Assembly (NCBI RefSeq): GCF_006125015.1
Contig: NZ_SZZN01000001.1
Coordinates: 1,426,001 to 1,490,000, forward strand
DNA from: Roseovarius arcticus
GTDB lineage: Bacteria; Pseudomonadota; Alphaproteobacteria; Rhodobacterales; Rhodobacteraceae
Direction: 5' to 3'
Length of the DNA: 64,000 nucleotides
Made by a program: the position numbers and the translations under genes. The notes beneath the pieces are model-generated. The model was not told the DNA's origin and searched no databases. It saw only the letters and a program-made list of their open reading frames with translations. Numbering within the stretch: position 1 is the stretch's first letter; the number at the start of each line of letters is the position of its first letter. Shown piece by piece: positions 29,389-38,390 of the stretch.

Positions 29389-29748
29389 TGATCGGTCATT
29401 GTGACAATCTCATAGCAATATTTTTAGGGCACACAACATAGCAGCCCTTTGTCCTCGACGCAGCATTGGGTAAAGAGGGCTCAAACTTGTTCTTCGTTGC
29501 GTAGAGCACCAAGGTCCGGTTTGGGCCGGTTGCGACGGTCGGCAGTCAAGGCGAATTCCCGACGTTAGCTGCGATCTGTCCCGAAGCTCGCTCTGCGGAG
29601 TTAATTGCTACAGGTTTCCACTTCGACAAGGTTTTCTTTAATGCTCCCCTTCCGCAGAGCGTAAACAAAAACGACATTGAGTCGCAATTGGCAAAGCACG
29701 TCGAACCTAGCTGTTCATGTTCACATCAAGCTAGATTGAGCTTTTCAA
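29389..29748. other. Intergenic stretch with repeat copy and an 11-bp inverted repeat
   Basis: No gene is seen. It contains repeat copy 1 (29477-29540) and a perfect inverted repeat CGCTCTGCGGA (29589-29599) / TCCGCAGAGCG (29651-29661) around about 51 bases. The latter could be a large stem or the trace of a mobile element end. Confidence 0.5.
29477..29540 (+). repeat. Dispersed 64-bp direct repeat, copy 1
   Basis: Begins GGGCTCAAACTT and ends with GGTTTGGGCCGGTTGCGACGG. It matches 31677-31740 at 55 of 64 positions by my alignment, in the same orientation. The two copies bracket the MFS gene and the broken VOC gene. The core with TCCGGTTTGGGCC resembles intergenic repeats that are common in roseobacters. 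Confidence 0.8.
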
Positions 29749-31026
29749 ATGCACGAACGCCGAATTCCTGAGTGGCTGCGCCATGCCCCGACACCAAGTG
29801 TGCGCGGATTTGCAATTTTGGCTGGAACAGAGGCTATTGCACGGGGCATTCTCATTTCGGTTTTCCCGATCCTGATGTACGGCACGATCCGGGATGCCGC
29901 TGCCATTTCCAAAATCTACTTTATTATTGGATTGCTATCATTGCTCGTGGGGTTGTTGATTCCCTACGTGATACGCTTTGTCCCGAGACGGTGGGTCTAT
30001 GGTGTCGGGTCATTGATGTTCTCCGTGGGTGCAATGCTGGCGACCCTTGAGACTCCAAACGCTGTGATCATTGGCCTGGCGCTTACAACAATTGCGACTG
30101 TCACGATGTTTGTCTGTTTCAACGCCTATGTTCTGGATTATGTGGCTAAAATCGAGCTAGGGCAGCTTGAGACTTCGCGCCTGTTCTACAGCGCATTGGG
30201 GTGGACCATTGGCCCTGCGTTGGGGGTGTATCTTTACAGCTGGTGGTCTCTTGCGCCCTTCGTGATCGCGGCTGTGGCGGCTAGCATGACGCTACTGACG
30301 TTTCTTGCCATGCGCCTTGGAAACGGAAAGTTGATTATCAAAAGTCAGCGGGCTCCGGCGAACCCCTTCGCGTTCTGTCATCGCTTCTTTGCGCAACCAC
30401 GATTGATCACGGGTTGGCTTTTTGCGGTTGTCCGATCTTGCGGATGGTGGGTCTATGTCGTGTACCTACCTATTTTCGCTGTGCAAAACGGTTTGGGCGA
30501 GCAGTTGGGCGGGATTGCACTTTCCATATCAAATGGGGCCCTTTTCCTCACCCCCTTGATGCTACGGTTTATGCAGCGCAAATCCGTACGGACAACAGTC
30601 AGAATCGGGTTTTTGATGTCTGGGATTTTATTCATGATGGCTAGTCTGCCATTTGGCATCCCGCTTGTGGCGGTCATCTGCCTGATGTTGGGGTCGTTTT
30701 TTCTAATCCTTCTGGATGTCTCCGCTGGCCTGCCATTCTTGCTTGCCGTCAAACCGTCCGAGCGCACCGAGATGTCGGCGATCTATTCCAGCTTTCGCGA
30801 TGTCTCGGGCATTGTTACCCCCGGTGCTGCTTGGCTGGTACTGTTGGCGGCACCAATCTCGGGGATATTTGTTGCAGGGGGCGTCGCGCTGATTGGCGCA
30901 TGGATCTTGGCAAACAAATTGCACCCAAGGCTCGGATACGCGCGTATTTCCGTCGAAGGGGCTTCAGGTTTTCAGGCTTTACCTGAGGGCTTCGATGCGT
31001 TGCCACGTGAGGTAGCTTTAGAATAA
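29749..31026 (+). CDS. Major facilitator superfamily transporter
   Basis: A 425-residue membrane protein with about twelve hydrophobic segments. It starts MHERRIPEWLRHAPTPSVRG; the first helix pair is followed by a basic loop FVPRRWVYG as in MFS proteins, with a longer central loop around residues 190-215. No substrate-specific motif is recognised. Codon use and base composition are less GC-rich than in the flanking core genes. It lies between two direct repeats, so it may have moved as a unit with the VOC fragment. Confidence 0.85.
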   Translation: MHERRIPEWLRHAPTPSVRGFAILAGTEAIARGILISVFPILMYGTIRDAAAISKIYFIIGLLSLLVGLLIPYVIRFVPRRWVYGVGSLMFSVGAMLATLETPNAVIIGLALTTIATVTMFVCFNAYVLDYVAKIELGQLETSRLFYSALGWTIGPALGVYLYSWWSLAPFVIAAVAASMTLLTFLAMRLGNGKLIIKSQRAPANPFAFCHRFFAQPRLITGWLFAVVRSCGWWVYVVYLPIFAVQNGLGEQLGGIALSISNGALFLTPLMLRFMQRKSVRTTVRIGFLMSGILFMMASLPFGIPLVAVICLMLGSFFLILLDVSAGLPFLLAVKPSERTEMSAIYSSFRDVSGIVTPGAAWLVLLAAPISGIFVAGGVALIGAWILANKLHPRLGYARISVEGASGFQALPEGFDALPREVALE

Positions 31027-31358
31027 GCTCGAATTTCACGAAGCCGACGTTCGCCGCTTTGCAGCAATCCGCCACAATGGGATCAGAGCCGACATGCGGC
31101 GGCGCGATGCAACTATTGTCCCCATGGACGACGCCGATGACCCCGAAACTGAATGCAGAGAGCCCAAAGGCGCCGCTGGCTGATGCCACTGATGCCGTGC
31201 CGCAGCGTTACAAGACCAGCAATCCGTAGATTGCGCAGCATACTGGTTAGGCGATGGTCCGGTGTGCAGGACAAAGCGACCATTACCTGGCGTTGAAGAA
31301 ACTCAAAAATACTGCGGGTCTGATCCAGTAATTTCCAACGACAAAGAAAGAAAAATGT
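31027..31358. other. Non-coding stretch after the MFS gene
   Basis: Only short open frames without recognisable features are present on both strands. It looks like decayed sequence. Confidence 0.4.
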
Positions 31359-31677
31359 ATGGTTCCGAAGCATTTCTCATCGCTCGTTCCAGAACTGTCA
31401 TGTTCAGACTTTCAGGCCAGTTTGAAATTCTACACGGAGATGCTCGGTTTCGAGATTATGCACGGGTGTCCAGAAAACGGATTCGCGTATCTTGGGCTTG
31501 GTAGGGCGGCTCTACAAACATGTGGCAGGCCATGGCGTCACAGTTTCCGCTGACTTAGAAATATCATGGTATCGAATTAATGACGCAGAACGTGGTCAGA
31601 GTGAATTCTTGATTCAGTACCCTGATGGATACCTCCTGAGGTTCAGTGAGCATGACGGTGACAGACCCGTTACGTAG
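31359..31677 (+). pseudogene. Broken VOC-fold (glyoxalase/bleomycin-resistance) gene
   Basis: Frame 1 gives LVPELSCSDFQASLKFYTEM and NGFAYLGLGRA, the first half of a bleomycin-resistance-like VOC protein. After about base 31505 the frame shifts, and the second half continues as EISWYRINDAERGQSEFLIQ followed by PDGYLLRFSEHDGDRP. A piece of the middle is also missing. The intact protein would be about 120 residues. Confidence 0.75.
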
Positions 31678-31740
31678 GGCTCAAACTTATCCTTCGCTGC
31701 ATAGCGCACCAATGTTCGGTTTGGGCCGGTTGCGTCGATC
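31677..31740 (+). repeat. Dispersed 64-bp direct repeat, copy 2
   Basis: Begins immediately at the end of the VOC pseudogene with GGGCTCAAACTT and ends TTGGGCCGGTTGCGTCGATC. It is about 86% identical to the copy at 29477-29540 and has the same orientation. Confidence 0.8.
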
Positions 31741-31857
31741 AAATGGCCAAGATAATCAGGATGCTTGCGTCGCTGCATGTCCGCACTGAGCCCTTGTTGA
31801 CTTCGTCCGAGACCAGTGCTGGGCAACGAACGGCATCGAAATGCCGCTCGTTGTTGG

Positions 31858-32292
31858 TTATGCAGCGAGACTTTTACGCGTTCTTGTCAGCAGGAGGGCG
31901 GCGTCCGCAGCCTCTCGTCCCTTAAGAACAAATTGCTCTCGATAGATTGTGTTGTGATGGTCGGTTTCTTGGTATTGATGCGGTGTGAGCGAGATCGATA
32001 GAATCGGCACGTCGGTTTCAAGCCCAACTTGCATTAGTCCATTGACCACGGCTTGCGCTACAAAGTCATGCCGATAGATGCCGCCGTCCACTACGAAGGC
32101 AGCGGCAGCGACTGCGGCATATTTTCCGGATCTTGCAAGGTCACGCGCTAACAGCGGCAGTTCAAAAGCGCCCGGAACATCGAAGACATCTATTTGATCT
32201 TCCGGTATTATTTGTCGAAAGCCTGTCAAAGCTTGGCTTACAATATCTGAATGCCAGTTGGCTTTAATAAAGGCGTATCGGGTGGGTGTCAT
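31858..32292 (-). CDS. ribH2: 6,7-dimethyl-8-ribityllumazine synthase, type II
   Basis: A 144-residue protein that condenses 3,4-dihydroxy-2-butanone 4-phosphate with the ribitylaminouracil to make the riboflavin precursor. FIKANWHSDIV, FDVPGAFELPL, GAAFVVDGGIYRHDFVAQAV and LSISLTPHQYQE match the RibH2 (Brucella type II, decameric) form better than the usual icosahedral type I form. AAGGAGAT precedes the ATG. An FMN riboswitch lies in its leader. No other riboflavin gene is nearby, so it is a stand-alone, probably second, lumazine synthase. Confidence 0.92.
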   Translation of the reverse strand: MTPTRYAFIKANWHSDIVSQALTGFRQIIPEDQIDVFDVPGAFELPLLARDLARSGKYAAVAAAAFVVDGGIYRHDFVAQAVVNGLMQVGLETDVPILSISLTPHQYQETDHHNTIYREQFVLKGREAADAALLLTRTRKSLAA

Positions 32293-32367
32293 ATTGATCT
32301 CCTTTCATGGCGACACGTCACCCAAGGCGATCACATGCGTGACGAACCACGATGTGGTTCGGCTGCA

Positions 32368-32506
32368 CATTCTCTTTCATCCGGACTATGACCGTCGGCT
32401 CAGGATTTGGACCTGATCTGCTTGACCCTTCCCAAGAGAAGGCGCTCGCGGGCTCACAGTTCGCACTGCCTACCGCCGGTGGGGAATTTCGCCCCGCCCT
32501 GAGAAC
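32368..32506 (-). promoter_or_regulatory. FMN riboswitch (RFN element)
   Basis: On the minus strand the conserved parts appear in order: CTCAGGGCGGGG, AATTCCCCACCGGCGGT, GAGCCCGCGAGCGCC, AGATCAGGTCCAAATCCTG, and GACGGTCATAGTCCGGATG followed by AAAGAGA. This is a complete RFN aptamer ending about 75 bases before the ribH2 start. Downstream, CGAACCAC/GTGGTTCG (32361-32343) forms a hairpin and GTGACG/CGTCAC segments can pair near the start, so control of translation initiation is likely; no T-run terminator is seen. Confidence 0.95.
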
Positions 32507-33013
32507 AAAATCACTATTGCTCAAATGTTTGTCGGATTGCAATAGATGTGGCCGGGAGCTGATCGAGCAGTATTTTGTTACGGTGCGTCAAGATCTCGTG
32601 TTGCGCATCACTGGCTAGAAAGCACTTGTGCACGTGAAATGGGCGCTATGCTCCCTGGGTACAGTTCAAGGTGTCGCAACTGGACCTCGACTTTCATAAA
32701 TGCGGGATGTGGAAGCTGATGAGGTTTCATCAGATAACTGGCCATTCTGATTGGCCGATGCATTTACGCGTCCTTTAATCGCAAGGCCTGTAGCGGATTG
32801 TTGCTCCCGCCTTACGCTGTGATGAAAGGTTACGCCCCATCTTCGTTGCGCGAGTAAGGTGTCCTGGCGATTTCCCTGCAGCACAGCCCAGATGGTTCGC
32901 ATGCCGGACTTCGCTTTGGAAAAGCGAAAAGTCTCTCCTTGATCTGGACTTACACCACTACGTCCATCCGCTGTATGAACCCAATGATATCAAACTCTCG
33001 GTTCGGCACGCTG
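32507..33013. other. Non-coding stretch upstream of the riboswitch
   Basis: Contains the ribH2 promoter region presumably, but no recognisable gene. Short frames near 32930-33050 do not show a known family. Confidence 0.4.
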
Positions 33014-34006
33014 TCATTCAATGTTTGAATGCGCTTCAGGCGGCGGGCGCATTGGCATCGGTGAGGCGCCTATGCGGCGCCGGGTCGAACGCAGTGTTTG
33101 GGTCGCCCAGAAACTCACAGCAAGCTTTTCTCGGGCTCGGAAACCCGCCTCGCGATTATGGCAATTCACGATGGCGAGCCGAAAACCTCCCGGCGGCATC
33201 GCATGCCACGACGCCGGGCGATCCTCGTCAAAAGTGATCTGCACACTGGTAATTCCCGGCTCCGACGTAATCTCGTCGATCAAATCTTGCGGTGGGTGCC
33301 TGTATTGCAGGCCGTGACCACCAAAAAGCACGACACTATAACCATCGCGGCGGTTGAAATCGGTAAAGTTCCACTGTCCATACGCATATAATGCGACCAA
33401 AGCAGCGACCCAGTCACGTCCTCCGTAAAGATCGGGCCACTGGTCAGCGAACCTCAAATGCACTTCGATGATTTTGGCGTCGATAGTCTCAATATTCAAC
33501 ATTCCAGTGTAATCTGGCAGATGCGTCGCAATCCAATTACCCCCATAGGCCTCAATGTCGGGGCGTTGCTCGGCCAGCACCAACCAATGATCGAACATCC
33601 CGTCTTTAATCGGTTCACCGACAGTATGGCGCCACCATCTGGCGCGCCCTGCAACAACCGCCACGTCTGTGGATACATGTTCGCCGGTGAACATGGGCAT
33701 CCAGACATGGCCGGGACGCTGTGCAGATTTATACTCCCGCAGTGTGCGTAGTGGGCGGCTGCCGGTTCCCATGCCCCGCAGATTAAAAATCGGCTTGGAA
33801 AAGACTGGAAAAGACGGCGGTTCAATTCCGTGCGGACCGCAAGCAAAGCCTTGTGTCTCAGCGATCCTTAGCTTGTTATAAACCCATCTATGCTGCGGAA
33901 ACCACTGCCATGCGTCTCCATCCTCGGTGGGTATGAACACGTTTTCCGGGCATGGCAGCCCCTCAAAATATTGCAGACGCCAAGGATCAGCTTCACAAAT
34001 CGGCAT
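33014..34006 (-). CDS. Conserved protein of unknown function, ATP-grasp-like
   Basis: A 330-residue protein. Distinct segments are WRLQYFEGLPCPENVFIPTE, QHRWVYNKLRIAETQG, VFSKPIFNLRGMGTGSR, EHVSTDVAVVAGRARWWRHT, GMLNIETIDAKIIEVHLRFA (an ATP-grasp-like metal-site strand with Glu and Asn/Arg), and MPPGGFRLAIVNC. The order lysine-rich SKP segment, then glycine-rich RGMG, then IIEVH...DQWPDL suggests an ATP-grasp ligase fold. I recall similar hypothetical proteins but no function. It stands alone, with low-GC flanks. A C-terminal Arg/Pro-rich tail follows the conserved part. Confidence 0.6.
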   Translation of the reverse strand: MPICEADPWRLQYFEGLPCPENVFIPTEDGDAWQWFPQHRWVYNKLRIAETQGFACGPHGIEPPSFPVFSKPIFNLRGMGTGSRPLRTLREYKSAQRPGHVWMPMFTGEHVSTDVAVVAGRARWWRHTVGEPIKDGMFDHWLVLAEQRPDIEAYGGNWIATHLPDYTGMLNIETIDAKIIEVHLRFADQWPDLYGGRDWVAALVALYAYGQWNFTDFNRRDGYSVVLFGGHGLQYRHPPQDLIDEITSEPGITSVQITFDEDRPASWHAMPPGGFRLAIVNCHNREAGFRAREKLAVSFWATQTLRSTRRRIGASPMPMRPPPEAHSNIE

Positions 34007-34328
34007 ATTTCAACATGCATGAGTTTGGGAAATAGCAAACTCAACCTTTCCGGCTGATCAACGGCCGACCAAGAGTATCGGTTCCAGCTTGCGATTATGC
34101 CGCGAGTGGCCTCTCGTTCAGGAGCGTTCTCGGTATTGATCGGTGCGGAGCGGGGGCAGGATGCAAAGAGTGGCAGCATGCAGGCTTTTAACAATACATC
34201 TTTGCTTAGTTCGGCTCCGGAGGCGGTGTGCCAAATAGTTTAACAGATCGGTCCGAAGCCTTGAAAGAGAATAACGCAACGTGACGGTGAGACGGTGAGA
34301 CGATGGATCAAGACTTTAAATATCCCCG
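34007..34328. other. Non-coding stretch
   Basis: No convincing gene on either strand. It includes a short direct repeat GACGGTGA/GACGGTGAGAC near 34282-34300. Confidence 0.4.
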
Positions 34329-35390
34329 TCAGCCCTGCAGAAGTTTCCGTGCATCGCTCCATAGTTCCGCAACCAATTTTGCCGCAGACTCAGCACGAGC
34401 CAGTTTTGCCGACTGCCCGGCCCATGCCTGCATCGTGTCGATTCCAGCGCCACTCGCTCGCATCGGCGCCGTAATATTTCGCTGAATGGGATACGGTGCG
34501 GGTATCGGTTCGTGTTCTGCCGCGTCGGTATAGGCCGTGCGAATACTTCGACCTAACCGCCCGGAAAATGCCCGGGTCGCTACAGTTCCTTCGGGCAACG
34601 CGTCTCTGATGGCATCGGCCCAGACTGGTGTGATGCCTGCCTCTGGGGTGCGCAGAAGGCCAGTGCCGATCTGGACAGCCGAAGCGCCCAGCATCACTGC
34701 TGCCGCGATCCCGCGGGCATCGGCGATTCCGCCCGTCGCCACCACAGGCAGACGCACGGCGTCGACCACGGCAGGAAGCAGCGCAAACAATCCCACAAGA
34801 GAACGGGCGGCGTCGTCGGCCTTGAACGATCCGCGATGCCCGCCGGCCTCCATGCCTTGGGCGACGATCACATCCGCACCCGCCGCCTCGGCCATCAACG
34901 CCTCGGTGACAGTCGTGACGGTCGCAAACCACTTGACCCCGCGGTTTTTCATCTGCGCTACAAACGGCTCAGGGAAGACACCCATGATGGACGAAATGAC
35001 GTGCGGCCCCGCTGCCAGCATAACGGCACATTGTGCCTCGAAATCTGGCATCAAGCCTTCGGCATCCTCGGCCGAAACCTTCGGACCCCATTGGCCAAGA
35101 AACGCGCGGACCTTTTTTTCGTGTACGGGATCGCGAAGGGGGTCAGGGTCCGGTATCCACAAGTTGAGCTGAAACGCGCCACTCGATCCGGCCTGCATTT
35201 CCCGCGCCCATTCCGCTATTTCATCGGGTTGCATCAAGAGGCAACCGCAGGCGCCCATTCCGCCGCCATTTGCGACCGCAATCGCGAGGGGTGCCGGGCA
35301 TGCCCCCGCCATCGGAGCCATCAGGACCGGAACCTGCAAGTTATATGAATTACAAAAGCTGTCAGTTCGGCTCAGGGGAGTGGAGGACAC
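34329..35390 (-). CDS. Nitronate monooxygenase (2-nitropropane dioxygenase family)
   Basis: A 353-residue FMN-dependent TIM-barrel enzyme that oxidises alkyl nitronates. The N-terminus VPVLMAPMAGACPAPLA, the catalytic-His motif QGMEAGGHRGSF and the FMN phosphate-binding LPVVATGGIADARGIAAA are present, as is GASAVQIGTGLLRT. The start is a GTG at 35390 with AGGAGAGG upstream. Members detoxify propionate-3-nitronate or nitroalkanes. It stands alone. Confidence 0.9.
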   Translation of the reverse strand: MSSTPLSRTDSFCNSYNLQVPVLMAPMAGACPAPLAIAVANGGGMGACGCLLMQPDEIAEWAREMQAGSSGAFQLNLWIPDPDPLRDPVHEKKVRAFLGQWGPKVSAEDAEGLMPDFEAQCAVMLAAGPHVISSIMGVFPEPFVAQMKNRGVKWFATVTTVTEALMAEAAGADVIVAQGMEAGGHRGSFKADDAARSLVGLFALLPAVVDAVRLPVVATGGIADARGIAAAVMLGASAVQIGTGLLRTPEAGITPVWADAIRDALPEGTVATRAFSGRLGRSIRTAYTDAAEHEPIPAPYPIQRNITAPMRASGAGIDTMQAWAGQSAKLARAESAAKLVAELWSDARKLLQG

Positions 35391-35714
35391 GGGCCTCTCC
35401 TATGGCGAGGTAAGTTCATGCACCTAAATATCGCTTCACCATTCACCCGGGTCCGACGAAGGTCAAGACTGACGGTTGGGAAATAAGGTCGTTACATGGA
35501 GCATGCTTTCCGCAGGGCTCTGATAATGTAACCGCCCTACGGCACCATCGCTGTTCCAAGGGGGGGCTGCCGGGATAATCATATCTCAGTGGGTGGACCA
35601 GATCAGAGGGTGCATTGCAGCAGGGCGCAAAAGTTAATCGTCAGCGTGTCTGCACGAGCTGGTTGCGCGAACTTGAAGGTCATCCTTGATGCACGAAAAA
35701 AACTGCGTGATGCG
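35391..35714. other. Non-coding stretch
   Basis: No gene or clear signal is seen between the nitronate monooxygenase start and the open-frame remnant behind ligD. Confidence 0.4.
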
Positions 35715-35930
35715 TCACACCTCAATGTAATACCGCCGATCTAGATCGCTTAAAGCTTTCAACGATTTCAGGTCGGTGAAATTCAATTCAATGATGGAAA
35801 TCTTAGTCGAGACCTGCCGATGAACGCCCAGCTTGTACCCGTCCGTTAGGCCATTTTGCAGTTTCGCAATGATGTCAAATCGACCCGGAATGCAACTGGC
35901 AGCAGGTTTGGAGCGGGAAGAGTTTCGGCG
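35715..35930 (-). other. 71-codon open stretch in frame behind the ligD stop codon
   Basis: Directly after the ligD TAA the same frame stays open for 71 codons to a TGA at 35717-35715. The translated text, including FDIIAKLQNGLTDGYKLGVH and SIIELNFTDLKSLKALSDLD, has the look of real protein with alternating hydrophobic residues. It has no start codon or ribosome site and no family I recognise. It may be the end of a deleted gene or a former extension of the ligase. Confidence 0.25.
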
Positions 35931-38390
35931 TTATTGTTCCAACAATGTCTGAAGCGCTTGGATCACACCATCGCTTAACGTTTGCAGGTCAGGTAGCAGC
36001 ATTGCCGCGGGACAAGGCCTCTTTATCCTCGCGGCCATATCAGAGATCGAAAATCGGTTTGCCCTGTCCAGTTTCTTGAGTTCCGCCCATGTCACCGGTA
36101 CGGCGACCGGAGCACCGGGGCGGGCGCGCAAAGAATAAGGCGCGATCGCCGTCGCTCCGCGCTCATTTCGCATCCAGTCGATAAAGATGCGCTCCTTTCG
36201 CTTCGCCTTGGACATTGTGGCGGTATAGCGGTCCGGGTTTCGTGCTGCCATCACATGAGCCAAGGTCTTGGAGAAAAGCTTGACCGTTTCCCAGCCTCGG
36301 GTGCGGCGCAAAGGCACCCACACATGCACGCCCTTGCCGCCGGTGACGATCACGCCACTTTTCAGACCTAGACCCGTTAGGGTGTCCCGCACATCGAAAG
36401 CGGCCTTGCGAACGTCGGCCCAGTCAAGTCTCTCGTCCGGGTCAAGATCGAATACCAGGCGGTCGGGTTTTTCTAGGCGGTCGGTGCGGGCACCCCAGAT
36501 GTGGAATTCAATACTGCCCATCTGTGCCGCCGCGATCAGGCTTTCCGGGCGCGTGGCGTAGAGGTAATCGGCGCTGTCGCCGTCGCTTTGCTCAATTGTG
36601 ATGCGGGAGAGTTCGCTGGGCATGCCGTCGCCGCCGTGCTTTTGAAAAAAACAGGGATCGGCGATGCCGGACGGGCAACGATAAAGCGAGAGGGGCCGGT
36701 GACCGGCGAGCGCGATCATCCGTCCGCCAACGCGCTCGTAATGCCGGGCTACATCGCCTTTTGTGTAGCCCGCATCGGGAAAGACCGAGCGGTCCGCGTT
36801 GCTGATCCGGATGCCGCCTACCAAGAGTTCTTTGTCTGCTTGCATCGGTTCCTCCAGTTGCACGTCTGCGGCATTCTTGTCGTTGCGCAGGCCACGGAAA
36901 CTGCCATGCCTGACGTAACCGTCGGCTGTGAATTCGGTGAATTCGACCTCCGCTACCAGATCGGGACGGACCCAATGCGCGGTCTTTGCGATTTCCTGTG
37001 GGACGTCAGAGCAGGGCGACGTCTTGCGACCCACGATGGCGCGCATCACGTCGTCCATCGCCTCCTCTGAGAATCCCGTGCCGACGCGGCCTTTATAGCG
37101 CAAGGCGCCCCCCTCATAACTACCAAGCAGGAGCGATGCGAAGGGACGCCCCGACTTGTCCGACGGGGAATAGCCGACGATGACGAATTCTTGCCTGCGG
37201 GTGCATTTGACCTTGAGCCATGCCTTGCTCCGCGTGCCGCGATAGGGAGCGTCGATGCGCTTGCTGATGATCCCTTCCGCGCCCGCCTTGCAGGCGGAGG
37301 TGAAAACCATGGCTCCGTTGCCGACGATATGATCGCTCAAGCGCAGCGGACCGCCGGGCTGCGCACCCGAGAGCAGATGAGCCAGCCGTTTGCGGCGTTC
37401 AATTTGCGGTGATTTGCGCAGATCCTCACCGTCGATGCGCAGCAGGTCAAAAGCAAAGAAGACGAGCGGATGGGAATGTTTCAACGCCTTCTGCAGCGAC
37501 GAGAATGCCGACCCTTCGATGCGGGCCGCCATGACTTCGCCGTCGATCAGGGCTGCGTCGCAGGGTAGGGGATCGAACGCGCCGTTCAGCGCATGAAACC
37601 TGTCGGTCCAATCCTTGCCCGACCGCGTATAAAGCCGTGTGCCGCCTTTGCCGAGCGCGGCGAGGCAGCGGTAGCCATCGAACTTGGTCTCATGCAGCCA
37701 GTCGTCGCCAACCGGGGGCGCATCGACGAGCGTGGCAAGCTGCAGTTTGGCGAAAGCCGGCCTCTTTCGGCTGCGGTCTGGGGTGGTGTCGGGCGGCGTT
37801 CTGGCGGGGGCATCTGTTGCAATTTCGTCCATCGTCCGGCCGGTTTTTATGGACAGTTCCGTGTCGGAGGTGAGTGCATCGGCGTCATCGGTCGCATAAT
37901 CGTCGCGTTCCTTGATCAAAAGCCAGTTTTCCCGCTTTTCCGTCGCCATTTTCCGCATCCGCACCAGCGTCCAGCCGCCCTTCATGCGTTGGCCTTGCAG
38001 CGTGAATTTCAGCTTGCCTTCCCTGAGGCCTTTTCCAACTTCCTCTTGCGGGACCCAGCTGCCCGTATCCCACAGCATGACCGTGCCGCCACCATATTCG
38101 CCCTTGGGGATCGTGCCCTCAAAATCGCCGTAGTCCAGCGGATGATCCTCTGTCCGCACCGCCAAGCGTTTTTCCGAGGGGTCGGAGGAGGGCCCCTTAG
38201 TTACGGCCCAACTGAGCAGGACGCCATTCCATTCAAGTCGGAAATCGTAATGGAGCCGACTGGCGGCGTGTTTCTGGACCAGGAAGCGTCGTCGCTCGAG
38301 CGGCTCTCCCACCTGACCGCGCGGCTCAGTGGTGCGGGAAAAATCGCGCTTCCGGTTGTAGTCCGCCAGAGGATCGGGGGGTTTCGCCAT
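35931..38390 (-). CDS. ligD: ATP-dependent DNA ligase D (phosphoesterase-ligase-polymerase)
   Basis: An 819-residue three-domain enzyme of bacterial non-homologous end joining. Residues about 20-190 are the 3'-phosphoesterase (KHAASRLHYDFRLEWNGVLL, GEYGGGTVMLWD). Residues about 210-510 are the ligase, with the adenylated lysine in HETKFDGYRC and the GIISKRIDAPYRGTRSKAWL motif. Residues about 525-805 are the primase-like polymerase (LVFDLDPDERLDWADV, GGKGVHVWVPL). The order phosphoesterase-ligase-polymerase is found in many proteobacteria. Its ATG follows directly on the ku stop codon, so the two are made together. Confidence 0.95.
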   Translation of the reverse strand: MAKPPDPLADYNRKRDFSRTTEPRGQVGEPLERRRFLVQKHAASRLHYDFRLEWNGVLLSWAVTKGPSSDPSEKRLAVRTEDHPLDYGDFEGTIPKGEYGGGTVMLWDTGSWVPQEEVGKGLREGKLKFTLQGQRMKGGWTLVRMRKMATEKRENWLLIKERDDYATDDADALTSDTELSIKTGRTMDEIATDAPARTPPDTTPDRSRKRPAFAKLQLATLVDAPPVGDDWLHETKFDGYRCLAALGKGGTRLYTRSGKDWTDRFHALNGAFDPLPCDAALIDGEVMAARIEGSAFSSLQKALKHSHPLVFFAFDLLRIDGEDLRKSPQIERRKRLAHLLSGAQPGGPLRLSDHIVGNGAMVFTSACKAGAEGIISKRIDAPYRGTRSKAWLKVKCTRRQEFVIVGYSPSDKSGRPFASLLLGSYEGGALRYKGRVGTGFSEEAMDDVMRAIVGRKTSPCSDVPQEIAKTAHWVRPDLVAEVEFTEFTADGYVRHGSFRGLRNDKNAADVQLEEPMQADKELLVGGIRISNADRSVFPDAGYTKGDVARHYERVGGRMIALAGHRPLSLYRCPSGIADPCFFQKHGGDGMPSELSRITIEQSDGDSADYLYATRPESLIAAAQMGSIEFHIWGARTDRLEKPDRLVFDLDPDERLDWADVRKAAFDVRDTLTGLGLKSGVIVTGGKGVHVWVPLRRTRGWETVKLFSKTLAHVMAARNPDRYTATMSKAKRKERIFIDWMRNERGATAIAPYSLRARPGAPVAVPVTWAELKKLDRANRFSISDMAARIKRPCPAAMLLPDLQTLSDGVIQALQTLLEQ

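Noticed and set aside
34211..34226. GGCTCCGGAGGCGGT resembling the reverse complement of the tRNA-Asn 3' end
   Set aside because: Only about eight contiguous bases match and the orientation is opposite to that expected for an attachment-site repeat; probably chance.
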